A DNA stretch of 64,000 nucleotides from Armatimonadota bacterium (GCA_013314775.1 JABUFB010000010.1:248001-312000), one strand, 5' to 3'; numbered from the stretch's first letter, positions 18,990-28,484 are shown. Program-made: numbers and translations. Notes: a model not told the origin generated them from the sequence alone.

Positions 18990-20093
18990 GTGATCCTGAT
19001 GACCTTCGCGGACAGAGCCCTCCACGGACACGCATTCCACCGGAGCGCGCTCTCGCTTTGCATAGTATTGCTCACTATGGCGATGGTAGTCCCTGCAGCC
19101 GCGGACCTCGCTTGGAAGGCCGTCTGGGTGTGGTCGATGCCCAACAAGACGGATCAGGACATGGCCTGCATGGCTCAGGCAGCCCAGAGCCTGGGGTTCA
19201 ACACCATACTTGCACTGCCGCCGCGAGACCGAATCCCGGCACTCATCGAGGAATGTCACCAGCGCGGGATATCGCTCTACCTGTCCACGGTCTTTAGCGG
19301 CGGCGACGCATCCTGGCGGCAGGTGATGACCCCGGAGGAGGAAGCCCGGGCGAAGCTGCCCTTCGGCATTGACTATCAGATCGGAGGCCAGCCCGTGTCA
19401 GCCGATGAATTGCTGCAGTCTCCTCTGCCCTGTTGGAATCGTCCCGAAGTGCGTGAGATGGGCGCGAGGAAAGTGCTCGACCTGGCCTCCCTGGGCGCGG
19501 ATGGCCTCGCGTTCGACTGCATCGGCTATCGCAACTACACTCGTTGCCACTGCCCGGTCTGCGAAGAGAAGCTGGCTGAATATCGCGCCGAACACCCGGA
19601 AATGGACGCCAAAACTGCGGAGGCGCGCTGGGCCGAAGAGGTGTTGGTACACTTCAACAACGAGATGGCCGCAGTTGCCAGAGAGGCGAAGCCGGGCATC
19701 AAGCTCACCACCCACGTCTACCCTGTCTTCCTGCCCAATCCCTACTATGGGTACCGGCTGAACTTGGACTACACCGGCGAGACGGTCTCGTGGTTCTTCC
19801 GCCCACACTGGTCCCTGGACACCGTGCGGGAGCGTGCCCAGGGAATCGTCAGCAGGCAGGGCACAGTCTGGCCCCGGCAGACGGCCGCGCCCTTCGTGGC
19901 CTTCGATGCACGGAAACACCGGGATTACCGGTCGGCGCGTCGCATTCGGCAGGAACTGCGCCTCGTCAAGGACAGTGGGGCAAAGGCACTGCAGATGGCG
20001 GAACTCGGGTACATCCTGCAGTATCCAGGAGTTGCCCGCGCGGTTGCCCGTGAACTGAGTGGGGACTTCCAAGCCCAAGGAGACAGCAACTGA
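18990..20093 (+). CDS. Secreted TIM-barrel protein, glycoside-hydrolase-like
   Basis: The frame can start at GTG 18990 or ATG 18999; neither has a strong Shine-Dalgarno site. A hydrophobic segment (SLCIVLLTMAMVVPAAADL) ending near residue 40 acts as a signal peptide. The body follows the logic of GHL10/DUF187-like barrels: KAVWVWSM at the first strand, GFNTILAL, HQRGISLYLSTVF, then GADGLAFDCIGYRNYTRCHCPVCEEKL. In that last segment the Asp after AF lies where such families keep a catalytic acid, and the CxC-x2-C cluster is striking. About 367 residues. A glycosidase role is inference from the fold. Confidence 0.72.
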   Translation: MILMTFADRALHGHAFHRSALSLCIVLLTMAMVVPAAADLAWKAVWVWSMPNKTDQDMACMAQAAQSLGFNTILALPPRDRIPALIEECHQRGISLYLSTVFSGGDASWRQVMTPEEEARAKLPFGIDYQIGGQPVSADELLQSPLPCWNRPEVREMGARKVLDLASLGADGLAFDCIGYRNYTRCHCPVCEEKLAEYRAEHPEMDAKTAEARWAEEVLVHFNNEMAAVAREAKPGIKLTTHVYPVFLPNPYYGYRLNLDYTGETVSWFFRPHWSLDTVRERAQGIVSRQGTVWPRQTAAPFVAFDARKHRDYRSARRIRQELRLVKDSGAKALQMAELGYILQYPGVARAVARELSGDFQAQGDSN

Positions 20094-20157
20094 CGAACCC
20101 AAGACGCACGGGGACTGTCATACTCACAAACGGGTGGGGACGAGGAGCGATGGGTAG

Positions 20158-21072
20158 TTGAAAAGGAAGCCGACTTCACCCACACTCACACCCGCGGCGG
20201 CCGGAGTTCTGCTGGCTGTTGTCGCACTCACAGGTGCCGGTCCACTCTCTGCCTGTGACACCCCCGTCTTCGAGTACGCCCTCTACCACTGGACGGCGGA
20301 CTCATACACTGTGGTCTATCTCAGCGACAGGCCGGAAGTCGGCCCGGACCGCAAGGCCAACGGCTACCTGGAGAAGATGGGGAGCCTGGAGGACGGGTTC
20401 GCGAACGTGCGCCTGGTCCGTCTGAACCCGAAGCAGTTGCCCGAGACCACTCCGCCTGATCTGCGCGAAGCAGTGGAGCGCCACGCGCAGGCTTCTCTCC
20501 CGCTGCACCTCGTGTATACCCCGCGCGGAGACGAGATCCACGCGGGGCGGCTGTCCCCGGAGGATGCTCGGGCGCTTGTGGAGTCGCCGCTGCGAAAGCA
20601 GATCGCCGACATGCTCGTCGAAGAGCGCAAACAGGGCGTGTTGCTCTTGCTCTCGGGCGAGGATGCGGATGCCAACGCAAGCGCCCGGCAGGCGGCGCTG
20701 CAGGCCATCGAGACCGCGAAACAGTTTGACGTGAACCCGGGCTTTCTGGAGATCGACGCCGGCACACCCGAAGAGAAGTGGCTGGTGAAGCAGCTCAGGG
20801 CGCTTCCGGTGGAGGAGAGCGCCCAGAGCGCCCCGCTGCTGTTTGGGTGTTTTGGGCGGGGGCACGTGGAGGGTCCGGTTCCTGCCGCCGGCGGCACCGT
20901 CGATCCGGCCCTCATGCTCCTCGACTTCATGTCCGGACCGTGCACTTGCGTCGTGAAAGAAGCGGGCATGGGCCTGGACCTGCTGATACGCCGCAACTGG
21001 GACGCATCCTTGCCCGCCGGGGGACCGCCGGAACTGCGGCCCATGGAACCCGGTGGCTACATCGCATTCTGA
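20158..21072 (+). CDS. Putative lipoprotein, family of unknown function
   Basis: A TTG start at 20158 follows GAGGAG by 10 nt. The N-terminus ends in PLSAC, which fits a lipobox, and continues CDTPVFEYALYHW. Near the C-terminus LLFGCFGRG and MSGPCTCVVKEAGMGLDLLI recur as a pattern I associate with secreted planctomycete and verrucomicrobial proteins of unknown function (CDxPVFRYAL at the start, CSC-x-VK and DLL near the end). The first Cys may be a conserved structural residue rather than a lipidation site. 304 residues; 64 bp after the TIM-barrel gene on the same strand, so probably co-transcribed. No function can be assigned. Confidence 0.75.
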   Translation: MKRKPTSPTLTPAAAGVLLAVVALTGAGPLSACDTPVFEYALYHWTADSYTVVYLSDRPEVGPDRKANGYLEKMGSLEDGFANVRLVRLNPKQLPETTPPDLREAVERHAQASLPLHLVYTPRGDEIHAGRLSPEDARALVESPLRKQIADMLVEERKQGVLLLLSGEDADANASARQAALQAIETAKQFDVNPGFLEIDAGTPEEKWLVKQLRALPVEESAQSAPLLFGCFGRGHVEGPVPAAGGTVDPALMLLDFMSGPCTCVVKEAGMGLDLLIRRNWDASLPAGGPPELRPMEPGGYIAF

Positions 21073-21679
21073 ACCCCGATGACGAGGCACCGGCAGCGTG
21101 TGCCGACACTACCCGGTCTTGCTCGTGCTCCCATTCGCTCTCGGCTCCGCGCTCTGTGCTCTGCACAAATGTTGTTGCATTGGGCCGTGCGTCTGGGTGT
21201 GATGGCCGTGGAGGCTTTGACGACCAGCAGGTCGTCTCTGTCTCCTTTTTGGTTTCTGGATACCGCTCATCGCGTGCCCGCAGGTCATCCAGGTGCTTGA
21301 TGCTCCATACCACCCTTTCGTTTGAGGACCTCGCGGCGGGCAGGGTCGCTGGTCGTCTACCGCGGGCCCCGATTCGTCTTGTGGAAGCCGTGCCCCAGCT
21401 CCAGGTCGGTCCAACCGGAGGCGGCGGCGTGGATGACGAGCGGTAGGACCAAAAACACCGGGCGGAGATACAGACGCACAGGCATCCCGCTTCCCAAGAC
21501 GGATTGGCCCGGCAAGCCCTGAAGGGCCGCAGAACCGTATGCATGGGCCAAGGTCGCCCCGGGTCTGCCCGGGTCTTCCCCGAAGGAATCCGTTAGCCGG
21601 CGAGGAAACACCCGTGTGACCGGGCTCCCAGACCACACGATTCCGCGGCGTCTAGCCCCGGCCTCTGGAGGCCTCAAGC
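21073..21679. other. 607-bp gene-poor region, less GC-rich than surroundings
   Basis: No convincing gene. The part around 21160-21320 has visibly more T than the neighbourhood. On the minus strand a 42-codon frame at 21357-21485 (MPVRLYLRPVFLVLPLVIHAA and onward) looks like a one-helix membrane peptide but has only a weak ribosome site. A second minus-strand stretch further down reads VVWSIKHLDDLRARDERYP in an open frame. These could be remnants of a decayed gene; I cannot support a CDS. Confidence 0.45.
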
Positions 21680-23062
21680 ATGTTGCCTCGTTACATCGCA
21701 TTCGCGCTGATCGCCGCATCTCTCGCCCCAATTGCCGGGAGGGCTGACGACATGACCTGGCAGGTCGGCATTTCGCGCCGGGTAATCACACCCAATACCC
21801 CGGTCTGGCTTGCCGGATACGGAACGGCGCGGCCACCGGATGGGAAAATCCATGACCTTTGGGTGAAAGTCCTCGCCCTGCAGGACGGCCGGGGCAAGCG
21901 CGTGGTGCTGGCCACCACCGACCACATGGGCATGTCCAAGACCATCTACGAGAGCCTGTACTCCAAGATCGCCTCGCGCTTCGGCCTGCTGCGGTCCGAG
22001 TTCATGCTCACCTTCAGCCACAACCACTGCGGGCCGTGCCTGAAGGACGATCTCGTGGACTACTACCCCGCCGACGACGAACAGCGCAGGTTGGTGAACG
22101 AGTACTCAGACTGGATGGAGGGCGAGGTGGTGGAGGCCGTGGCCGAGGCGCTCGCTAACCTGCGCCCGGCGCGGCTCTTCTGGGGTGAGGGCAAGTGCAC
22201 TTTCGCGGTGAACCGCCGCGAGAACCCGGAGGCCGAAGTGCCTGCCATGCTGGCGGCAGGCACTCCTCTGCGAGGCGCAGTTGATCACTATGTCCCGGTT
22301 CTTGCGGTGCGAGATGAGAACGGAGCGCTCCTCGCCGCCCTGTTCGGGTACGCCTGCCACCCGACCACTTTGTCCTTCAACACCTGGTGCGGCGACTACC
22401 CCGGCTTCGCGCAGGTGAATCTGGAAGCGGCTCACCCCGGATTGACAGCCATGTTCTTCAATGCCTGCGGTGGCGACCAGAACCCGATCCCCCGGCGCAA
22501 GCTGGAACTGTGCGAAAAGTATGGAAAGGAGCTGTCTGATGCAGTTGAGGAAGTGCTGGCCGGGGAGATGAAACCGATCTCGGTCGGCCTCCGCTCGGAT
22601 TTCGAGTTCGTCGACCTCGACTATGAAGAGCTTGTGACGAGGGAGAAGCTCGTGCCCATTGCTGCCGGCCCGGCTTCAGTACAGGAGCGGTGGGCGAAAC
22701 GGATGCTGAAGCTCATCGACCAGGGAACGGTCTTCCCCACATCGTACCCCTACCCGGTGCAGGCGTGGCGCATCGGCAAGGAGCTCATCTTCATCGGCAT
22801 CGGCGGAGAAGCCGTGGTGGACTACTCCCTGCGGTTCAAGCGGGAGTTTGGGCCAGGCACCTGGGTCTGCGGGTACGCCAATGACATGGCGGCGTACATT
22901 CCCTCCCGACGGGTGTGGGAAGAGGGCGGCTACGAGGGCGGCCCGCACCTGGATGAGTACGGCCGGCCGGCGTGGCGTTGGAAGGGCGACATTGAGGACC
23001 GCATTGGCGCCAGCGTCCACCGCGTGGTTGAGCAGGTGATGCTGGAGGGTACGGGCGGTTAG
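21680..23062 (+). CDS. Secreted ceramidase-fold metalloprotein lacking the catalytic Ser
   Basis: ATG at 21680 with GGAGG 8 nt upstream; signal peptide MLPRYIAFALIAASLAPIAGRADD. The protein (460 residues) is homologous to the N-terminal domain of neutral/alkaline ceramidase: GISRRVITP, ATTDHMGM, LTFSHNHCGP and LFGYACHPTTLSFN, the histidines of which correspond to zinc ligands. In true ceramidases the nucleophile lies in a GD-x-SPN loop; here the loop reads GGDQNPI, with Asn at the Ser position. Metal binding is therefore likely but ceramide amide hydrolysis is doubtful. The C-terminal Ig-like domain of classical ceramidases is also missing. It is convergent with the large minus-strand gene that follows. 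Confidence 0.85.
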   Translation: MLPRYIAFALIAASLAPIAGRADDMTWQVGISRRVITPNTPVWLAGYGTARPPDGKIHDLWVKVLALQDGRGKRVVLATTDHMGMSKTIYESLYSKIASRFGLLRSEFMLTFSHNHCGPCLKDDLVDYYPADDEQRRLVNEYSDWMEGEVVEAVAEALANLRPARLFWGEGKCTFAVNRRENPEAEVPAMLAAGTPLRGAVDHYVPVLAVRDENGALLAALFGYACHPTTLSFNTWCGDYPGFAQVNLEAAHPGLTAMFFNACGGDQNPIPRRKLELCEKYGKELSDAVEEVLAGEMKPISVGLRSDFEFVDLDYEELVTREKLVPIAAGPASVQERWAKRMLKLIDQGTVFPTSYPYPVQAWRIGKELIFIGIGGEAVVDYSLRFKREFGPGTWVCGYANDMAAYIPSRRVWEEGGYEGGPHLDEYGRPAWRWKGDIEDRIGASVHRVVEQVMLEGTGG

Positions 23063-23121
23063 CGGGACTCATCCGGCCCGTCCGTTGCCATTGTGCCGCC
23101 CCTCCAGGGCTCGGGTCACAG

Positions 23122-23200
23122 GGGCCGGCGAATCCACGGGTTCCGTTTCGCTTCGCTTCACTCCACCCGTGGCTACAGGCTGACACCCGCTTTGCGGGTT
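23122..23200. repeat. Intergenic repeat A, copy 2, double hairpin
   Basis: CCACGGGT (23134-23141) and ACCCGTGG (23165-23172) form 8-bp arms around a TTCCG-TTTCGCTTCGCTTCACTCC-type core. They are followed by a second hairpin, ACCCGC-TTT-GCGGGT (23185-23199). It lies between convergent genes and could also serve as a bidirectional terminator. The first arm pair is shared with 18801-18839; TGACACCCGCTT (23181-23192) recurs at 30785-30796. Confidence 0.65.
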
Positions 23201-23265
23201 GAAGGCAAAGGCGGACACCCGCGACAGACCCATCCAGCCCGGCCGTCTGTCGTGCCCTCCCCTTC

Positions 23266-26200
23266 CTACCCTCCAATCGCGGCCACGTCCACCATGTACT
23301 TACCCTGCAGCAGCTTCACGCACGCCGGCGTTGCACCCCCGGGCAGGTCGGACAGGCTGATGGTCGTCTCGGCTGATGCGGGGACGGTCACCAGCACCTT
23401 CCCCGCGACATCCGCCACCACCAGTTCGCATTCGCCGCCGGGGAGCGCAGCTTTCACGGTCAACTGGTCGCCGTCCCGGATCACATCCAGGCGCTTGCGC
23501 AGCTTCGCAATGCTGATGACTTCCTTACGGGGCAGGTAAGCCTTGATGGTGGCGGTCCGCGCAGACCGTGTCGTACTGGCCTCGCGGCAGTTCAGCATGT
23601 CGAAGAGATGCTCCTCGGGGCCGACCTCCACTTCGAGCACTGCTCCATCGACGGTATGCTCGGTTCCGTTGATCACGTGATAGAAGGTCTTCCCGTTGCC
23701 TGTGAATCGGTTGGCGTAGACACGCGGCATGAGCGTGGGAATAAGCGCCTCGCAGTCCCGGGTTTCAAAGGCGTCGGCGTTTTCCTTGTACAGCGCATAG
23801 AGCGCCGGCGGGAAGTACCGTCCGAAGGAGGCCACGGCGTTCCACAGCCGGTTGCGGTTCTGTGGGTCCGCGCCCCGGTGGTCGAGTTCATACGCCTTGC
23901 ACTCGGGGAAGTAGAACCGCTGCAGATTGCACTCCACCGGCCGCAGGGGAGTGGCCTGCACGGTCACGTCGTAAGTGATCGTCCCGTCGATGTACTGCAT
24001 GAGGTAGTCGTATCCAGGGTGCTCCAGGGTGAGCACCGATCCCGGCGTCACCCGGTCCATCGCTTCGCGCACCATGCGGGTAGCTTCGGCGACGCCCTTG
24101 TTCCACTGGGTCACGCCTTTCTCGGAAAACCGGTGCTCGTGCAGGTCGCTGAAACACGCCCAGCCCCGGTGCCCGTACTCGTCCAGGCGGATCCCGTCGG
24201 CACCGGTCTCGCGCATGACGCGCTCCATAGTTTCTGCCACCCACTGCCAGACCGCCGGGTTGTCGTGACAGGGGTTCCAGACTTCATAGCTCTTCGAGTG
24301 CTCACCGTTCTGCAGAACCACACCCCATTCCCTGCCGTGAGCCTTGCCGATCTTGCTATTGTCGTCCATGCGGAAGGGGTCGGTGTAAAGCGTGACCAGG
24401 GCACCCATATCCTTGTATGTCTGGATGGCCTTGCGGAATGCCGGCAGCCCGCCGAAGCGCTCATTGTATCCCAGGTAGTCCCCCGGCTGGTTGTTCCACA
24501 TCATCTCGCCGGTTACCGGGTCTTTCACGAAATAGGGCTGCCAGGTCTTCCAGACAGACGCTCCCAGTACTTCCTCCACCTTGTCGATGGGTGTTCCCCA
24601 GGGCCCCAGTGGCGACCAGTCCCACCAGGACATGAGTTCGATGCAGTCGGTATCGGGCCGGATGATATCGGTGCGGTATGCGCCGTCCTTGAACAGGATG
24701 CCCTGGCCCCACCCCGCGGCGATCATGTGGTGTACGTCTCTCAGTCGCGAAGGCCACGGACGGAACTGCCAGACCCGGTGGGCCCAGTCGGCGTAGGCTT
24801 TCATCGCGACCCGCCAGTCTCCGGGGTGTGCACTGAATACAGCCTGGGCGGGTTCGAAGGACTCGCCCGGACCACGTGTGCGCCGCTGGTATTCATAGGC
24901 AAAGCCGGTGCCCTGTACCGCATCGAGAGAGTTGGTCCACTTGTACTCCGGCGCCGTAATCATGCTCAGGCGCTCGGCCCGGTCCTCGCCCTGGCCTTCG
25001 ATGTACTTGCGCAGGGCGAGCACCTTGTGCCAGCCTTCAGCATCATCGGCGCGCACAGACAGACCTCCGCCGCGCTCTGGGCTGAACAGGTCCATGACCT
25101 GGTAAAGAGCCTCGTGATCGCCGTAACCTTTGCGAATCACCGCCGGACGGTCAGCAATGACGCCGCCGCCCCACGGGAAGAAATAGTAGTCAGCCGCCGG
25201 GTCATCCGAGGCCTTCAGGCCGGCCACGTGCGGGAAGGCCACCTTGAAGTCAACCGGAGTATCCCCGGCATTGGTGACCACGAGGCCCATGCGCAGGCCC
25301 TCGTCCTCGATGCCCAGTGTGAGACGCGCCGACAAGGCTGGAGCAGGCAGCGCGAGCTCTGCGACTAGTCCCGTTCGGCCGGCCGCGGTCACAGAACGAC
25401 ACTGGAAATCCCGGTTCCCCGCATAGCGGTGTTCGCCGATTTCGACCAAGAACAGGGCCGCGTTGTCGGGACTGGTCACCATCTCGCAGGCGGTGATCTC
25501 GTTGTACAGGGAGACCAGTCGCAGCTTGTCTGCTATCTCGAACTTGGCGCGCAGACCGGAGTTCTCGAGCTCCACTGTCGTCCCCTCCATGCGCATGACA
25601 GGCTCTCGCTCCGCGGGCTTCCCGGCGGGAGCAGCAATCTTCGGGCACATGTCGATGGGCTTCTGGCGGGGGTGGTAACTCAGGCCCAGGTTCACGGTGA
25701 CGGCGCGCAGCGTCACGGGTGCGGTCGCCCGGATCTCTACACCGGAGGGTTTCGAAGCGAATGGCGGCATGAGGGTCGTCCCGGTCTCGGACATGCCCTG
25801 GATCGTATCGCCCGGCTTGCCCTCGCTGTCCAGGACCGCGACCTCCACTGGCGCGCTGGCATCCACGGACAGGCTCAAGGCTTCCAGAGCGTCAATCCGG
25901 GCTGGATCCCACTCGACCCGGGCAGTCTGGCCGGCGGACAGGCGCAGTCCATCCGGGACCAACTCTGCGCCGTGTGCACCGGCGTAGAGAACGAGACCGG
26001 CGGGGTCCTGAAGCGGGACGGCGCCTGCCGGCCGCCAGGTAATGCTCTCCCGCATTTCCCGGGCCAGGAGATAGAGGCGCACCATGTATTCGCCCGTGCC
26101 GCCGGGGACGGTCAGCGTGTCGGTCCGCCAGTTCTTCCCGTCGAAGGCCACCGCGCTGTTTCCACGGTTCCAGGTGTGGTCGATGCCCAGGTACAGGTAG

Positions 26201-26697
26201 TCGTCGCGCTTGTCGGCCGTCTCCTTGCGCAGGATGATCTCGTTCTCGCCCCGCACGAACTGCTCTTTCGGCAAGGACATGTCGTACCAGTCGAAGGTCG
26301 CGGGCTTACCCTCGGCGTACACCGGCGCGCCACAGTTGGTGGGAAAGCGGTTTACATGTCCGTTCACCACCACCTCGTAGGCTTCATCCAAACCGTTGGC
26401 CTGCTCCAGCGTACGCCAGGAGTAGTCGCGTACGGTCATGTAGACAGACAGGCGTACGGACTGCACGGCATCCCACACATCAGCCGGAACATGAGTCAGG
26501 TCCAGGATCTTCCGGGCCCAGTACTCGCCGCCATTCTGGTGAGTGATGCTCTTGCTCTGGTCGCCATCCCACTGACCGGCGTCGTCCCGGACCATGGTGA
26601 CGCCCTCGGCCACTTGCTCCACCAGCGACGGAACCGCCGCCGCAAATGGGGTGAGAATGAGGATTAGCAGTGCCGGCAGGAGTATTCGCGGGTTCAT
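23266..26697 (-). CDS. Large secreted TIM-barrel protein (DUF6259-like)
   Basis: ATG at 26697 with GGAGG 6 nt upstream; signal peptide MNPRILLPALLILILTPFAAAVP. At 1143 residues it is multidomain: beta-rich N-terminal regions (to about residue 600), a barrel from about 650 to 950, and a C-terminal beta-domain. The barrel includes AAGWGQGILFKDGAYRTDII, MSWWDWSPLGPWG, MGALVTLYTDPFR and ADGIRLDEYGHRG near residue 836. The Asp in GIRLDEYG is the best candidate nucleophile, as in GH36/GH31-type barrels. The layout fits DUF6259 proteins, thought to be glycosidases. No substrate can be inferred. It is divergent from the sugar ABC importer genes, which suggests shared regulation. Confidence 0.8.
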   Translation of the reverse strand: MNPRILLPALLILILTPFAAAVPSLVEQVAEGVTMVRDDAGQWDGDQSKSITHQNGGEYWARKILDLTHVPADVWDAVQSVRLSVYMTVRDYSWRTLEQANGLDEAYEVVVNGHVNRFPTNCGAPVYAEGKPATFDWYDMSLPKEQFVRGENEIILRKETADKRDDYLYLGIDHTWNRGNSAVAFDGKNWRTDTLTVPGGTGEYMVRLYLLAREMRESITWRPAGAVPLQDPAGLVLYAGAHGAELVPDGLRLSAGQTARVEWDPARIDALEALSLSVDASAPVEVAVLDSEGKPGDTIQGMSETGTTLMPPFASKPSGVEIRATAPVTLRAVTVNLGLSYHPRQKPIDMCPKIAAPAGKPAEREPVMRMEGTTVELENSGLRAKFEIADKLRLVSLYNEITACEMVTSPDNAALFLVEIGEHRYAGNRDFQCRSVTAAGRTGLVAELALPAPALSARLTLGIEDEGLRMGLVVTNAGDTPVDFKVAFPHVAGLKASDDPAADYYFFPWGGGVIADRPAVIRKGYGDHEALYQVMDLFSPERGGGLSVRADDAEGWHKVLALRKYIEGQGEDRAERLSMITAPEYKWTNSLDAVQGTGFAYEYQRRTRGPGESFEPAQAVFSAHPGDWRVAMKAYADWAHRVWQFRPWPSRLRDVHHMIAAGWGQGILFKDGAYRTDIIRPDTDCIELMSWWDWSPLGPWGTPIDKVEEVLGASVWKTWQPYFVKDPVTGEMMWNNQPGDYLGYNERFGGLPAFRKAIQTYKDMGALVTLYTDPFRMDDNSKIGKAHGREWGVVLQNGEHSKSYEVWNPCHDNPAVWQWVAETMERVMRETGADGIRLDEYGHRGWACFSDLHEHRFSEKGVTQWNKGVAEATRMVREAMDRVTPGSVLTLEHPGYDYLMQYIDGTITYDVTVQATPLRPVECNLQRFYFPECKAYELDHRGADPQNRNRLWNAVASFGRYFPPALYALYKENADAFETRDCEALIPTLMPRVYANRFTGNGKTFYHVINGTEHTVDGAVLEVEVGPEEHLFDMLNCREASTTRSARTATIKAYLPRKEVISIAKLRKRLDVIRDGDQLTVKAALPGGECELVVADVAGKVLVTVPASAETTISLSDLPGGATPACVKLLQGKYMVDVAAIGG

Positions 26698-26945
26698 GTC
26701 GGGCCTCCGAAGCGGCACACAGAGTCGCGCCGATTTAGTATGTTGTTTTTCCACATGTTCGGCGGCCTGCCCTTCCGCATCGGGGCTGCGAACCGCAGAA
26801 CTCGCATCTCGGCTCCAACCTCACTCGAGACCGGTCCCCCGACGCGGCGGATCGGGCTGGCAGTCCCACGCGGTCGCCCGCAGGATATACCGTCTCTTCC
26901 CGCGAACATCCATCTGTTCCGCCATAATCGTGAGGCCGCGCCATC

Positions 26946-28484
26946 ATGCATGAACAAGCCCAACCTGCTCTGAGGATGACCGGCATCAGCAAGGCTTTCG
27001 CGGGGGTCCAGGCCCTGCGCGCCGTGGATTTCAGCGTGCTGCCCGGTGAAGTCCACGGGCTCGTGGGTGAGAACGGGGCGGGGAAGTCTACCCTCATGCG
27101 CATCCTCAGCGGAGCAACGCCACCGGATTCAGGCGAGATCGTCTGGCGGGGACGCAGGCATGAGTTCGCATCCCCTGCATCTGCCCAGGCCGCGGGGATC
27201 GCCATGATACACCAGGAGCTGAGCCTTGTGCCGGGCGCATCGGTGGCCGAGAACCTCCTGCTGGGCCGAGAGCCGGTGAACCGTGCAGGCATGTTGCGGC
27301 GCTCGGAGATGCTGGACCGCGCCGCGCAGATCATGTCCGACCTCGGTGTCCCGGTCGACGTGCGCAGACCGGTGGAAGATTATCCGCTCGCAGTGCAGCA
27401 AATGGTGGAAGTGGGCAAAGCGCTGTCGCGCGATGCGTCGCTGATCGTCATGGACGAGCCCACCAGTCCCTTACCCGATACCGAAGCCGATCGGCTGTTC
27501 GGCACCATCCGCTACCTGCGCGATCGGGGCATTTCGGTGGTTTATATCTCCCACCGTATGGAGGAGATCTATCGAATCTGCGACCGCGTCACAGTGTTGC
27601 GAGACGGCGAACTGGTTGGGGTCTCTTCCATTTCGGAGATTTCCCGCGACCGGCTCATCGAGTGGATGGTTGGCCGGCGTATCGAGACTCTCTTCCCGCG
27701 CAGACAGGTGGCGCCGGGCGAGGAGCTGCTGCGGGTCGAGGCGCTCAGCCTGCCGTCCGAGGAGGGCGAGGGTCGGCTCTTGCTGGACAGGGTGTCCCTC
27801 CACCTTCGGGCCGGGGAGATCGTGGGCATCGCCGGGCTGCGCGGTGCCGGCGCAAGTGAACTCATGGGCGCGGTGTTCGGGCGTTACGGAAGCCGCCCCA
27901 CGGGGAGCGTGGTACTCAAGGGTAAGACCGTTCGGTTCACGTCCCCAGCCCAGGCAATCCGCGGCGGGCTGGCGATGCTCACCTGCGACCGCAAGGCCAC
28001 CGGGCTGATCATGCCGCTCTCGGTTCTGCACAACATGACCCTATCGGCCCTGCCGGACATTGCCCCTTCCGGCATCCTGCGCCGTTCTGCGGAGTTGCGG
28101 CGCGCCGAGCCCCTGGCCCGGCAGCTCAAAGTGCGCACGGCGTCGCTGGACGCCGAAGTAAGCGGCCTCAGCGGGGGGAATCAGCAGAAGGTGGCCCTCG
28201 CGAAATGGCTTATGACCGAGCCGCAATGCCTGCTCCTTGACGAACCCACACGGGGAATTGACGTGGGCGCGAAGCACGAGATCTATGAACTCATGAACCG
28301 CCTTGTGGAGGAGGGCAAGAGCATCCTGCTGACTACTTCGGAGCTGCCCGAGCTTCTTGCCATGAGCGACCGCATCATCGTCATGCACCGTGGTAAAGTG
28401 ACCGCTGAGTTCACGCGCGCCGAAGCCACCCGGCAGAATGTGATGGCCGCGGCCATGGAGGACCCAGGTGAGCGATCCGCCTGA
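26946..28484 (+). CDS. Sugar ABC importer ATPase, two NBDs (RbsA/MglA type)
   Basis: 512 residues with two fused nucleotide-binding domains, as in CUT2 importers. NBD1 has Walker A GENGAGKST near residue 41, AVQQMVEVGKALS in place of a canonical LSGGQ, Walker B LIVMDEPTS and the switch His in ISHRMEE. NBD2 has a degenerate Walker A (GLRGAGASE), the typical LSGGNQQKVALAKWL signature, LLLDEPTRGIDVG and LTTSELPE. This asymmetry is normal for the family. It energises uptake of a monosaccharide such as ribose, galactose or xylose; which one is not visible. GAGG lies 10 nt before the ATG. The permease gene overlaps its end by 17 bp, so the two are translationally coupled. Confidence 0.95.
   Translation: MHEQAQPALRMTGISKAFAGVQALRAVDFSVLPGEVHGLVGENGAGKSTLMRILSGATPPDSGEIVWRGRRHEFASPASAQAAGIAMIHQELSLVPGASVAENLLLGREPVNRAGMLRRSEMLDRAAQIMSDLGVPVDVRRPVEDYPLAVQQMVEVGKALSRDASLIVMDEPTSPLPDTEADRLFGTIRYLRDRGISVVYISHRMEEIYRICDRVTVLRDGELVGVSSISEISRDRLIEWMVGRRIETLFPRRQVAPGEELLRVEALSLPSEEGEGRLLLDRVSLHLRAGEIVGIAGLRGAGASELMGAVFGRYGSRPTGSVVLKGKTVRFTSPAQAIRGGLAMLTCDRKATGLIMPLSVLHNMTLSALPDIAPSGILRRSAELRRAEPLARQLKVRTASLDAEVSGLSGGNQQKVALAKWLMTEPQCLLLDEPTRGIDVGAKHEIYELMNRLVEEGKSILLTTSELPELLAMSDRIIVMHRGKVTAEFTRAEATRQNVMAAAMEDPGERSA

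Noticed and set aside
20927-21544. 205-codon minus-strand frame across the 21-kb gap
   Set aside because: It runs antisense into the lipoprotein gene, has no ribosome site and low-quality composition; only a decayed-gene possibility is kept as a finding.
21680-23062. Call as a functional neutral ceramidase
   Set aside because: The nucleophile serine loop is GGDQNP rather than GD-x-SPN and the C-terminal domain is missing, so only the fold is claimed.
23608-25368. 586-codon plus-strand frame within the large TIM-barrel gene
   Set aside because: Shadow of the real minus-strand gene; no ribosome site or recognisable domain.
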